From contig CM055758.1 in the NCBI GenBank assembly GCA_029465975.1, positions 10,169,845 through 10,233,844 on the forward strand: 64,000 nt of DNA. Reading direction: 5' to 3'. A program made the translations under genes and the position numbers. Numbering within the stretch: the stretch's first letter is position 1; the number at the start of each line of letters is the position of its first letter. This DNA comes from Dallia pectoralis. Taxonomy: Eukaryota > Chordata > Actinopteri > Esociformes > Umbridae. Below, one piece after another: positions 35,001 to 45,441 of this stretch. The notes beneath the pieces are model-generated. The model ran no database searches and was not told the DNA's origin. It was given only the letters and a program-made list of their open reading frames with translations.

Positions 35001-36520
35001 ACATCGAGGATTAGAAAATGTTTTACAAGACCAAAACGTACCTGGACCACCTCCTTGGGCTTTTTTATCTGGATAGAAACCCACAGACAATTAGGAAACT
35101 GAACATGATATGAACATCACTATTTATTTTTATTTATTCGACTCATACGTGGAAAACTGAGGCTGTGATATTATAAACCCTGTATTGCAACAACAAAAAC
35201 ATGAACAACATGCGCATTTGAAAACGCCTATGAAAAGTAAACAAATCTCACTGTAAAATGTCATTCAACAATGTTTACAACCGGGCAATATATAGGCAGT
35301 GGCATTTAACTGAAGTTCCTCCTGCAGAAGATTCCAGGATTGTGGGTATAATAGGTGAACATGGTTTTACTTGTCTCGGAATGAGTCTGAGTAACCTTTA
35401 CTAACCAGTCCTGTAAGATCACATTTAGAAACAGTACTTACGGATGTCTCTGAAGTGAATGATTAACCTTGCCACCAGTGACAAATATTCTTCCTGTTTT
35501 AGAAAAACAAACACATCAATGACTCCATATTTCCCTAACTAACCTAAACAATAACATACACACACACATTAAACTTTGACAGCTACTGGGTGTGGTTGAA
35601 TTAGCCTAAAAGCTTTACTCACTCTGTTTTTGGCTTTCACATAAACATGGTTCTCCATTTCATTGCTGGACTTGATGTGTGCAGTACCCGCCTTTCTCAT
35701 AGCTTCCTCGCTGAAAAGAGCTCAGGGATTAGTTAATATCGAACAAAATGTTGATCAAACAAATATAGAGACTGTATCGATTGGCCTGCTGTACGGTGTG
35801 TGAGTTCACAACACTATCCAGTGATCTTTTGCTGCTGGCAGGTTTGAAACCAATCAACGATACGCAAGAATATCACTGGGGTCTGTGGCAAGACTGTGTT
35901 ATGAAGCTAGTTGAACAATCAAATAGGTGGCCAGATAACTAACTTAGTATATATCAGTTACTGTATGCATTAACCTGGCACGTATAGCCTCAGTGTTTCA
36001 CTATTATTGCGTTACAAGCAAGAAAAAAACAGTAGAGGAGAACTATTTCCCATTGCTACACAAGCAAGTCACCAGTACATTAACTACGTAGTTACCAAAT
36101 TTGTAAGGATAGCCTTCCTTAGCATAAAGACAACTTAACAAATAACAACAAATAAACGTATGTGGGCGATACAGGACAACTAACTACATCCAACTTGAAT
36201 GATGATGATGATTTGATTGGGTTTTGTTGTTATGTAGCTAAACACAGTCACGACACAGTGTGTTATTAGCCATAATATGCTAACTTGCTAACTAGCATGG
36301 CTAACTAGCTGCGTAGCTAAAATACGTGTAACCGGTCGGATTTCAGAGCACTAAAGAAGTTGTGCTGAGCTAACGACATTAGCCAGTGTGTAGTCATAGT
36401 AGCCAACTGTAATACCAAAACATGCAGCGTAGAAAAATAAATAAAAGCTCACATTTGTGCCACCACTTTCTGTCTGAACGCTGGGCTCCTCCAATCACTG
36501 TCTGGTCCGGGAACCTCCAT
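26016..36520 (-). CDS. med15: Mediator complex subunit 15, 18 coding exons, about 825 aa
   Basis: Seen, in transcript order: 36520-36453, 35710-35623, 35493-35442, 35068-35042, 34935-34786, 34375-34077, 33134-32631, 32447-32337, 29264-29160, 28666-28542, 28453-28323, 27933-27811, 27716-27653, 27565-27499, 27317-27157, 27067-26901, 26458-26360, 26152-26016. All junctions keep phase and give 826 codons including stop. Residues 1-70 form the KIX domain (DWRSPAFRQKVVAQIEEAMR, EYLSLVARLIIHFRDIH). The middle is Gln-rich, with an Ala-Gln dipeptide tract. The C-terminal Mediator-association region has KLKQLSKYIEPLRRMINKID, KKDLSKMKSLLNILTDPNAR, CQPLLDAVMANIRSPVFNHS and LLQLPDKHSVTALLNTWAQS, ending ACLSAA. 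Known: a tail-module subunit of Mediator in the nucleus whose KIX domain binds activators (SREBP, SMAD2/3). MEV at 36520 aligns with mammalian MDV; an in-frame ATG at 36529 is possible. The 3' splice site of exon 34375 could be 34372. Confidence 0.95.
26680..26822 (+). mobile_element. Tc1-like 5' fragment in a med15 intron
   Basis: Shares its core (CAGTCCTGTGTTCCAATGGC) and following sequence with the Tc1 remnant at 6055-6522, in the same orientation relative to the plus strand. Only the non-coding lead is present. Confidence 0.65.
27934..28192. repeat. GACA-rich minisatellite abutting a med15 splice acceptor
   Basis: About nine copies of a 26-30 bp unit (CAGCAGACAGACAGACACAG plus ACCCAC) with variable numbers of GACA. 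The array touches the 3' splice site of med15 exon 27933-27811. On the transcribed minus strand the units read as CTGT-rich pyrimidine tract directly before the acceptor TAG. Confidence 0.93.
30231..30274. repeat. Perfect 16-bp inverted repeat with 12-nt loop
   Basis: Left arm CTCTAGTGTGGGAGCT (30231-30246) and right arm AGCTCCCACACTAGAG (30259-30274) are exact reverse complements with a 12-nt spacer. The inner AGG/CCT could extend pairing slightly. It lies in a med15 intron. It may be a snap-back remnant of a small transposon; function unknown. Confidence 0.9.
30715..31141 (+). mobile_element. 5'-truncated LINE 3' end with 11-bp target-site duplication
   Basis: The body, 30726-31130, encodes the C-terminal tail of a fish non-LTR reverse-transcriptase ORF (RVQAAEMGFLRKVAGLSLRD, LRWFGHLVRMPPGRLPREVF, then an Arg/Pro/Gly-rich stretch). 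It ends with a short GATGAGATGAGATAAA-type simple tail. ATAAATCATTC is present on both sides (30715-30725, 31131-31141), marking a target-site duplication. The frame opens at 30740 and is broken near its end relative to intact copies, so it is dead on arrival. Clade assignment (L2/CR1/Rex1-like) is uncertain. Confidence 0.85.
31133..31220. repeat. Perfect 29-bp inverted repeat with 30-nt loop
   Basis: Left arm 31133-31161 and right arm 31192-31220 are exact reverse complements over 29 bases (core TTCCATTCACATGATCAAAC on the left). Pairing continues imperfectly outward. RNA from either strand would form a long hairpin. It lies in a med15 intron, at the right edge of a LINE insertion. Confidence 0.93.
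31325..31566. repeat. 35-bp minisatellite in a med15 intron
   Basis: Seven copies with period 35, containing GTGAGTAATATGAGTAAGGG and GAGTGGCCAGTGTAA. Copies are nearly identical. On the plus strand each copy contains GTGAGTAA, which resembles a splice donor, but med15 is transcribed from the other strand. Confidence 0.94.
32819..33062 (-). repeat. med15: Ala-Gln dipeptide repeat in med15 (about 40 AQ units)
   Basis: Within exon 33134-32631 the minus strand reads GCCCAG/GCTCAG/GCTCAA/GCCCAA hexamers coding for a continuous run of about 40 Ala-Gln pairs. It is flanked by poly-Gln (33063-33080 and 32645-32680). Third-position variation (C/T, G/A) is spread along the tract, so it is not a pure nucleotide repeat. 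It lies in the Gln-rich middle region of MED15. Confidence 0.92.
34080..34345 (-). repeat. med15: Poly-Gln (CAG/CAA) tract in med15
   Basis: Exon 34375-34077 codes for repeated QQQQ(Q)TAM/TAI blocks and further Gln runs interrupted by N, L, K and H. CAG and CAA are mixed, so slippage should be limited. The equivalent Gln-rich region is present in mammalian MED15. Confidence 0.93.
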
Positions 36521-36596
36521 GGCAGACATGGTTCTCACTTCAGACTCAGAGACAAGCGGCAAATGTACGGCTCGTGTTGTGTAGCACCAGAAGCAT

Positions 36597-37046
36597 GAAT
36601 CATAGAGATGATTAGAGGGTCTGGATTGGTACAGCGAATCATAGAGATGATTAGAGGGTCTGGGTTGGCACAGCGAATCATAGAGATTATTAGAGGGTCT
36701 GGGTTGGTACAGCGAATCATAGAGATGATTAGAGGGTCTGGGTTGGCACAGCGAATAATAGAGATAATTAGAGGGTCTGGGTTGGCACAGCCAATCGTAG
36801 AGATGATTAGAGGGTCTGGGTTGGCACAGCGAATAATAGAGATGATTACAGGGTCTGGGTTGGCACTGCGAATCATAGAGATGATTAGAGGGTCTGGGTT
36901 GGCACAGCCAATCGTAGAGATGATTAGAGGGTCTGGGTTGGCACAGCGAATAATAGAGATTATTAGAGGGTCTGGGTGGGCACAGCCTATTCACGTGCCA
37001 CCAGAAGCATGAATCATAGAGATGATTAGAGGGACTGGGTTGGTAC
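36597..37046. repeat. 39-bp minisatellite upstream of med15 exon 1
   Basis: About eleven copies with period 39, containing GATGATTAGAGGGTCTGGGT and TGGCACAGCGAATCATAGA. It starts about 70 bp upstream of the med15 initiation codon region. It is open on both strands (13-residue repeats IRGSGLAQRIIEM and QPRPSNHLYDSLC). A further half-unit continues after the transposon at 37663. Confidence 0.94.
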
Positions 37047-37662
37047 CAAGTGGCAACCTTCCGGTCTCTCTCCTGAAACCAATAAGGAAGTGAGTTCAAC
37101 TGCAATTCATTGACTGGCCGCTTGAGGGTGGCTGCAGAAGTGAGTCAAATCTGTATCTCCCCCATGTTAAAATGATCAACTTTACAGCAGAAAAAAACAT
37201 GTTTACAGTCTGGTTCTCTATTTGGATTTGGTCTATACAGCTAATGTTGCCCTTCATAACAACTGTGAGGGTGGTGAATTTTTTTATGACTCATCCGTTT
37301 AGTTGATTAATATTTAAAGTTCTGCATAATTATGGGTGTGTCCAGCGGATTCTCGCATTACCGGATGGCTGCATTTTCACAAATAGCGTAACATTTATTA
37401 ACACTGACTATATTTGGAAGTATTTTTTGACATGTCCTAAAAGATATGTGTAAGAAATTAGCCTATAATTACTCAGTAAACAGCATCCAGACTCCTCAGC
37501 TCCATCCACGTACCGCCTCTTTGACCATTTTTGTTTATCCGGGAGTGACGCGCTGCCAAGATGGCGACGGTCGGCTACGCCCACTTTAGGCTTCAAAAAC
37601 GGTCTTCAGAACCCTACGGGTGACGTCACGGATACTACGTCCATATCTTTATACAGTCTATG
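37047..37662. mobile_element. Non-autonomous DNA transposon (616 bp) inserted in the 39-bp minisatellite
   Basis: Contains features of a very common fish non-autonomous repeat: CTTGAGGGTGGCTGCAGAAG near 37120, AACTGTGAGGGTGGTGAATT near 37260, AAGATGGCGACGGTCGGCTA near 37558 and the end ATACAGTCTATG. The 8 bases GTTGGTAC occur immediately before (37039-37046) and after (37663-37670), and the minisatellite unit resumes after it. It has no coding capacity. Confidence 0.8.
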
Positions 37663-37670
37663 GTTGGTAC

Positions 37671-38689
37671 AGTGAATTGATGTGCCACGAGCCACAGGGA
37701 CATCCTCGAGCTTAGCACACACAGCTGCTGCCCAGGTCATAGCCAAGGGACGGAAAAGTGTGAAGATTGCCATTGCACATGAAGAACACCTATACATCCT
37801 GATATGTATTGCAATTTTTGGGTGGCAATATTGCCAAGCAGGGCTGCTGGCAACAGTCTAAGCTACTATAAACTAGTTAAAATGGACATGCTACTTGTTT
37901 CTAATAAAAGGGCCAATATGTCGTTTTTGCACTGTAATGCATGTAAATGTCCATAACATATCAACAGTGATAAAGGAAACAATAGTGTTTGACCACCTTT
38001 ATTCACCGGAGATTGTCAGGGTTACACAGACGAACACACAAAATATCTATTGGTCAACGGAAGTCTGCGTCACTAAGAGATCATATCCTTCTCAAGACCA
38101 TCCCAACATCAACAACCATTGGTTAAAGCAACTTCTGAGACAGAAAAAAAATCCAATGTTTGAATTTATTCAAATGAATAATGAGTAAATAAAACAATAA
38201 TCAGAAGGTGTAAATACTAGAGATGTATTGAGAACTCATCTACCTGTAAGCAGTGATGCAGCTTTAAAGCAATTCTCATATTAAAGCAGTACATTTATTT
38301 TGTTTCATTAATTGGCTGTTCCGGTTTGATGACCCGGGTAGAATCCTGATTGCCCTGTCAGACAGAGTATTAGCCACTGAAGTCCCACCCAGTTGACTAC
38401 ATTACAATAGTGGCAGAACTGAAAGACACAAAGTAGATACTAAAATGATTTCGGTTTGGACACCACAGTCTGAAATCTTTCATTGAAAGTGATCGAACGG
38501 ATTCAATGATGCAGAAAAAAGCCAAAAAGCTGTGAAAGAGAGACACCTTTCTCAAATAAAAAGAGGCATCAATTTCATTGCTCATTTATGTCGTCAACAC
38601 CGCAGCAGCATTGTGTGCGTCATCAAAACATTGATTTTACATAAAATATATGTTATACTTATATACGCCGCACATTGCATCAAATTGGT
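37671..38689. other. Intergenic sequence between med15 and crkl, nothing recognised
   Basis: About 1 kb of AT-rich sequence after the DNA transposon and before the Tc1 relic. Short open frames show no recognisable domain. Confidence 0.5.
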
Positions 38690-39536
38690 CAAAAAAAGTT
38701 TGCTGAAGACAAGCAAGGACATGGATTACTGGAACCATGTCCTGTGGTCTGATGAGACCAAGATAAACATATTTGGTTCAGATGGTGTCAAGCGTGTGTG
38801 GCGGCAACCAGGTGAGGAGTACAAAGACAAGTGTGTCTTGCCTACAGTCAAGCTTGGTGGTGGGAGTGTCATGGTCTGGGGCTGCATGAGTGCTGCCGGC
38901 TCTGGGGAGCTACTGTTCCATGAATGCCAACATGTACTGTGACATACTGAAGCAGAGCATGATCCCCTCCCTTTCGGAGACTGTGCCGCAGGACAGTATT
39001 CCAACATGATAACAAGCCCAAAATACACCTCCAAGATGACCACTGCCCTGCTGAAGAAGCTGAGGGTAAAGGTGATGGACTGGCTAAGCATGTCTCCACA
39101 CCTAAACCCCATTGATCATCTTTGGGGCATCCTCAAACGGAAGGTGGAGGAGCGCAAAGTCTCTAACATCCACCACCTCTGTGGTGTCGTCATGGAGGAG
39201 TAGAAGAGGACTCCAGGGGCAACCTGTGCAGCACTGGTGAACTCCATGCCCAATAGGGTTAAGGCAGTGCTGGAAAATAATTGTGGCCACATGAAATATT
39301 GACACTTAGGGCCTTAATTTGAACATTTTCACTTCACGGGTGCATTCATTTATGTTCTCAGCGGTTTAAACATTAAAGACTGTGTGTTGAGTTATTTTGA
39401 CATGGTTCTACAAGCTGTACACTCACAACTTTACATTGTAGCAAAGTGTAATTTATTCAGTGTTGTCACATGAAAAGATATAATCAAATATTTAAAAAAA
39501 AATTGAGGGGTGTACTCACTTTTGTAAGATACTGTA
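38690..39536 (+). mobile_element. Tc1-like transposase relic with right terminal repeat
   Basis: The frame in 38532-38942 includes WSDETKINIFGSDGVKRVWR (first catalytic Asp) and LGGGSVMVWGCMSAAG. A frame change follows near 38940. A second segment reads DWLSMSPHLNPIDHLWGILK, where the third catalytic residue of the DD34D/E triad is Asp in NPID. The right end is a Tc1 terminal region finishing at GATACTGTA (39536). The left terminal repeat and N-terminal DNA-binding half are absent or unrecognisable. It is inactive. Confidence 0.88.
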
Positions 39537-40560
39537 AGTACGATACCCACTAGAGGGTGTTAAAATGTAGGGATCAGGTGCATTCCACTACTAATGTCAT
39601 CACCAAATCCCTGTGTTGCAATAGAAGGCTATAACTATCATCACACAACCCTTTTGGGTTTGGTAAAGGAGGAAATAAAAAATAGTTTCCCCCCTCTGTA
39701 CACCTGTCCCATTGTGGCCAAAATTGTGAATCTTGGTCTCAGCATACCAACCGTGCACAAGTGTCCAGCAGAGGGCGACTCTTATCCTTCAGTGATTCAT
39801 TCTTCCATATGGTGTAGGTTACATATTGGTCAGTGAAATAGTGCAAATAATATAGGCCTAATGTGTACCGTTACTGTATGCCGATACAATACAGTACCGT
39901 AACACATTTTGTTTTATCATTTTTTTTGCACCAGTGAGCCATTGTGGGAATTGGCATGTGTTAGCCAGTACAATCAATGGATGCTAATCTATTAACATTC
40001 AGACTGTGTATCAGTGATGAGACCGGCTCTAAGCCAGTTTGTCTCAAGAGGTACGGACATAGAAAACTCTAAATAAGTCTCACAGATACTCAATGTGTCT
40101 CAATGTTTTACTTTACTTTACTTTCATGCTAATGTTAATTCTAATGCCACCCAGGTGTTATTTAGCATTATGTTTTTTGTTGAGGTTTTGGGTCGCAACT
40201 TCCTGCATTCAAATATCGCATCTCTTTCAGGCAGTATGCAGAGGACAAAGATAATGTGTCACGTCTTGTTCCAGATGACACTTCAGAGAAGCTTCCATTC
40301 ATTCAGAGAATGAATAGAACTGAAGGTCAATAGGAATTGAAAGGAAATAGAGGTAATTTTCAATGAAATAGTTTTTCGAGCAACAGCTTCTTAAACATAA
40401 GTCTCTGTGAGAAGAATTGATTGGATCTCTTTTAAAAATATATTTTATCTTATTACAATATGTAGCCTTAAGTATTTTTATTTGAATGCGTATACCCCTG
40501 TATATTCAATTTTGGATTACTGTATTTCTGTAAGGTTGTTTACATTGTTGCATGGATTTA
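39537..40560. other. Intergenic, upstream of crkl; nothing recognised
   Basis: AT-rich sequence without recognisable coding or transposon features. Composition changes sharply to GC/CpG-rich at about 40590. Confidence 0.5.
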
Positions 40561-40589
40561 AAAAAAGGTTCTAGGTTTCCGTGTTCCGA

Positions 40590-41060
40590 GGAGTCTTGAA
40601 CGCGGCCGGAGTGTCTGAGAGCAGCCGCCCGCTCGAGGCGTCAGTGACGCGCGGGTAGAATGGGCCCGCGCGCGGACCCGCCCTCTAGCCGCCATCTTTC
40701 TTTCGGTCTCGGACTCCACATCGGGCTGGAGGAGTGGAGCCGAGCGTAAACCGGGGAAACTAGAGAAACACGGGGGGAGACGCGGTTATTTTATGTCAGC
40801 ACCAAACGGTACGCCGGGAGCTGCGTTTCTGTGAGCCTTCAAGTTCACCGGTCGGCGCTGAGTCACGCTGCTGCTGTTGTTGTTGTGGGTTCATTTTGTG
40901 CGAAGAAGACGTGTAGCAGGCCGCCATTTTTTGTCACTGCCTCAGAAGTCTTTCGGGACTTGTGAAAAGGATTTTAAAAAGACATTGATTCAACGGACTT
41001 CTGCTTCGATAGTTCTAGAATACTCGGAGGAACGGTTCGAGTTCTAGCGCGCCCGGATAT
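40590..41060 (+). promoter_or_regulatory. crkl: CpG-rich crkl promoter / 5' untranslated region
   Basis: A CpG-dense block (densest at 40600-40880) stands out from AT-rich flanks. It contains CGTCAGTGACGCG and GCCGCCATCTTTCTTTC, the latter containing a YY1-like GCCATCTT motif near 40690. No TATA box is seen. The initiation codon follows about 0.9 kb later with no obvious intron, so the 5'UTR may be long or spliced. An upstream ATG at 41081 (ATGGAGATT) soon meets a stop. Inferred from composition. Confidence 0.65.
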
Positions 41061-41572
41061 TCGCGACATTTTGCGCCAACATGGAGATTCGTTTGATCCA
41101 GTGAGGCGACCCTTTCCGTTCTCACTTACTGACAGTGACTGAATATATCTCTCTTGTTTTTTTCACTAGATAACGTTTGATGGTGACTTGTTTTTTCGGA
41201 AGAGAAAACAAAAAGGGGAACCTCGATTGATTATTGTCGCAGTCGGACATTCTATTTGTGTGTATTGTTGCTCGTAGTTTTGACGGGCCATTTTTAATTG
41301 ACAATAAACTAAGGAACCGTGATGGTTTAAAGTTGTGATCTCGAGCGAGTCTCAGCCTGTCTCGGGTACGTCGGGTTACATTTCTATCCGGCAAATGATC
41401 GCCGCCCTCGGCTAGAAATCAATTAAAGCCGAGATCTATGACTGGTTGTCAACATCGAGTTGACATTGTTATCTAAATATCTAGCGAATTAACTTAACTC
41501 CTGTGATTTTTCTGGTTATTGTATATTAGTTGTTTCTTCTTTTTTATTGAATAAATTTAATTCTAATCGAAC

Positions 41573-44500
41573 ATGTCATCTGCACGCTTCGATTCGTCGG
41601 ATCGGTCCAGTTGGTATTTTGGACCTGTGTCGAGACAGGAGGCGCAGATTAGATTGCAAGGACAGAGGCACGGGATGTTCCTGGTTCGGGATTCCTCGAC
41701 CTGCCCGGGCGACTATGTTCTGTCGGTGTCTGAGAATTCAAAAGTGTCCCACTATATCATCAACTCCTTGCCGAGCAAGAAGTTCAAGATCGGCGATCAA
41801 GAATTCGAGCACCTCCCAGCTCTTTTGGAGTTCTACAAAATCCACTACCTGGATACGACTACACTGATAGAACCGGCCGCCAGGTAAGCACTTGTGGTAT
41901 ATAGCAGTGAAAAAGTGACCTTATCCGTGTAGCCACCAATGTCTGAGAGAGTTAAAAAAAAATTCTGCAGTTATTTGGACCGTGTCTAGTGGTGTGTTCA
42001 TAACTGATTGTCCTTTTAAACATTTTGATGTTTTGTCTGTTCTATGTTTCAGTAGTATTTTTTTTGTCTCATCTTACTTGCCCTCCTCCCCAGGTACCCT
42101 AACACTGCAATTGGCACTGGCCCCGTTCAGCCGATGCCCGCCCCAGAGGACAACCTGGAGTATGTGCGGACTCTATACGACTTCACAGGGAGCGATGCCG
42201 AGGACCTGCACTTCAAGAAGGGGGAGATCCTGATCATCCTGGAGAAGCCTGAGGAGCAGTGGTGGAGCGCCAAGAATAAGGAGGGCCGCGTGGGCATGAT
42301 TCCTGTGCCCTACGTGGAGAAGCTGCTGCGACCCTCCCCTCACCCCGGTCAGCCGCCTCACGGCTCTCGCAACTCCAACAGCTACGGCATCCCTGAGCCG
42401 GCCCACGCCTACGCTCAGCCTCAGCCCCCTTCGCCCCTGCCCCCTGGCACCCCCGGAGCGCTCATCAACCCCCTGCCCTCCATGCAGAACGGGCCAGTCA
42501 TGGCGAAGGCTATCCAGAAACGAGTACCCTGTGCCTATGACAAGACTGCCCTGGCTCTAGAGGTAGGAGTCCCACGGTTTCTGTCCCATAAGGGCTCTTG
42601 GTGGTCGTTTGTCCCGTGTGCTTTCATGCAATCGTTTGTTTTGCCGGGTTGCGTCGACGTCATTCGTTTTAGTGACATGGTGTTGTGTGGATGTCACGCT
42701 GGCTTTTATGAGGTGCTCGAGACCGCAGGGTCGTTAGACATTGGTTCAACTGTTATAGATCGAATCGTTTCTAGACCGCTGAGGTGGAGGCACAATATAT
42801 GCTTGTTGCATCAGAAATGTCTTGAATTCCTAATTTGAATCTTCATCCCGGTCTCTGCTGGCCTGGATCATGATATAGACCCCATCAATCAGTCTGTTGA
42901 TTTTCCACAGGATGTGTAGTCTGTAGTCAGCTTTTGCGTGGGTAGAGGTGGTGGCGGGGGGCTTTATGCGTGGTTCTTTTTAACACGCTCATGCTTTAGG
43001 GGCTCCTGCAGGCCAGAGGTCGCCCCCTAAAATACAACCCCCCCCCATCCCCAATGGGTGCAGAATGACATGATCAAATGACATCACACGCTTCACCTTT
43101 GTTCTGATTTTCCTTTTGGAATGCATGCAAACTCTCAGGGTTATCTCTGTAGATCGCATGCTCAGAGAAATCCTCAGAGGTTTTTGTGTGTTCCACAAGT
43201 CAGTTGTTAGTCATTAGGTATACAACCCAGTTGGCTGCAAGTTAACACTGGTCTAGAGGAGCCTACCTCGCTATCCGCTGCTCTCGTTTTAAGAACAGTC
43301 AACGCCGCTATGAAGGTTGATGACTAACGGTAAAGGCTACATGTTTGTCTAACTGATATGACATGGTTGGGTTGCCGCAGTCTCTCCATTGTATCTGGGA
43401 GCTCGGCGATGACAGACGGAGGACACGCCGTGGAACCGGCAGATTTAAACAGAACAGATTGACAGCAGCGACCACGCTCACATGTTCTAGTTACACAAAC
43501 TACTTGTTCACAGGTTACTCGGCACTAGTTTCCTTGTCTCTAACCAACCGAGTAGAGAAGCAAGCAAGTAAGCTAGATAGAAAGCATTAATTCAGGCAAC
43601 ACGTGTTCTTACTTACCTTCTAATAAAAGAAAATACAGATAAATAATATGATTCCGATAATTTAAGTTGCTCTTGTTTGTTGTAGCGTTACCCTTGACAA
43701 CTGACTTAATTTTTCCATTGATTATATATCTCCTAGATATGCGCTCTGCTTTGCCAGATAAAGGCTCTATGGTTGTGGGACTGTGATGACTCGACGCTGG
43801 CCGAGCCTGACGACAAGCTATAACTTGTGGCAGCCGTGAAAAGCCAGAGCTGCAATACTTTTCTCCTGTTCTAGATAATGTCTTGACATTCATTTGGTGT
43901 TGAAGACGTTCTTCGTCCGTTTCGGGGAGTTGCATATGGTTGCCCGAACAACCACAGCACCATCAGAAATTCAGGGCATGCGTTAATTGTGCTTTCTCTT
44001 TCACAAACTAGTGTGAGTCTGACTAATGACTTGGATTACCGGTAGCCTCTAAAACTCAGGGCAGTTTTAATAAATGGGTATTACTGTAGACTGCACCAAC
44101 GTGGATTAAGTCAAATTTAATCATGGAACCTGTTTGGGATTCCGACCAGAGGCCGAGCGGCCTAAAGTGAGAACCGTGTTGTACTGGTAAACAGTGACGT
44201 CGGTGCACGAGAAGCCCAGTAAACAGGCTTTAATTGAGACATTCTAGTAATGGTGCATCTGTTTTTACAGAAGGCCTCTGGTGGGTGCAAGTTGGTCAGG
44301 GACTTCCCCCCGGAGTTGCTGCGAGTTACAACCACTTCCATTACAGACACTATGTGCCTGACTAACCGTTCAGACGTGCACGATTCGTTCTTCAATAGTC
44401 ACCGTGAAGTCCTTCTTGGTCATTCACTTACTCACTCACTTCTGCGCTTTGTGGAGGAGAACTTGCAGCACACACTTATTTGTCCAGCTGATACATGCCT

Positions 44501-45441
44501 TTATCCTAGACCAATAGCCCTGCACACATTCACACCGTCTCACCAAATGTACGGCGCTGCTAGTGGCTTAGCGCCTCGACTGCTTCTCAATTACTTAATC
44601 TAAAAGCATCAATCTCTGTAGCTCCGGTCTCATTGCACTTTGTTTTCCTCTCACTACTGGTTTGTTACTGTCTTGCCTGTTTACTCAGAGGAGCTTATGG
44701 GCTCCAGCAGAAACCTAGCGTTTCACAGGCTATTCTGGGCCCTATCTGCTTCAGGAAACAGAACCGGTCGTTATAGTTTTGTTCATCTGATGGGGGGATA
44801 AGTACCCAGTGATACACCCGACCACCACTAAATATAGATGGCTTGTGAAATCCACCTATAGCCACTATTTAACACAGTTGATAAGCGGTAACTTTTATTA
44901 TTCGCATGAGCCATAAGTGCGATGATTAGTTCACCTGCAAGTTGGGATTCTATGTAATGTTCAGGACTTTATTCTCCTATTGTTTCGTACCATTTTCAGT
45001 TACGTTCTATGACATGTTCGCGGAATCAGCCTGAAGGATTCTGGTAGCGTCTGTATGTAGGTCTAGATGACTTTAATGTCCTTGACTATTTCTGACGACC
45101 GAGCCTTTCCACTGTGACATCTAGAGCCAGGCCTTCAGTTGTAGTTTTTAAACATCCTCTTAAGAACGCCAAGTTCCCGCATGTAATCCGGAGTGAATAT
45201 CAAGGTCTGTGCAGATTGGGCTCCAGAAGTGTGATATACATGGGGGGGGGGTTGGTACGAGCCCATTGAGTTTCAGTGCTGTTAACCTGTATCTGTTTCT
45301 CCTCAGGTGGGGGACAAGGTGATAGTGACCCGGATGAACATCAGTGGTCAGTGGGAGGGAGAGGTGAACGGCCGCAGGGGTCTCTTTCCGTTTACACACG
45401 TCAAAATAATGGACCCCCAGAATCAGGATGAGAATGAATGA
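41573..45441 (+). CDS. crkl: CRK-like adaptor protein (SH2-SH3-SH3), complete, 3 exons, 304 aa
   Basis: Exons 41573-41883, 42094-42562 and 45307-45441 join in phase to 304 codons plus TGA; human CRKL has 303. SH2 is at about residues 14-102 (WYFGPVSRQEAQIRLQGQ, phosphotyrosine-binding Arg in FLVRDS). The first SH3 is at about 124-183 (ALYDF-type RTLYDFTGSDAEDLHFKKGE, EEQWWSAKN, IPVPYVEKL). A Pro-rich linker follows. The second SH3 is at about 236-296 (KRVPCAYDKTALALEVGDKV, SGQWEGEVNGRRGLFPFTHV). Known: CRKL links phosphotyrosine proteins to C3G, SOS, DOCK and ABL through the first SH3; the second SH3 is atypical. Acts in cytoplasm and at adhesions. The ATG gives the conserved MSSARFDSSDRSSWYFG start. 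Nothing looks defective. Confidence 0.98.
42563..45306 (+). other. crkl: crkl intron 2 (2.74 kb), nothing recognised
   Basis: Ordinary composition without recognised transposon ends or arrays. Open frames of up to about 117 codons show no domain. Confidence 0.6.

Noticed and set aside
38532..38942. 136-codon plus-strand frame as a gene
   Set aside because: It is the catalytic core of a Tc1 transposase, frame-broken downstream and without its N-terminal half.
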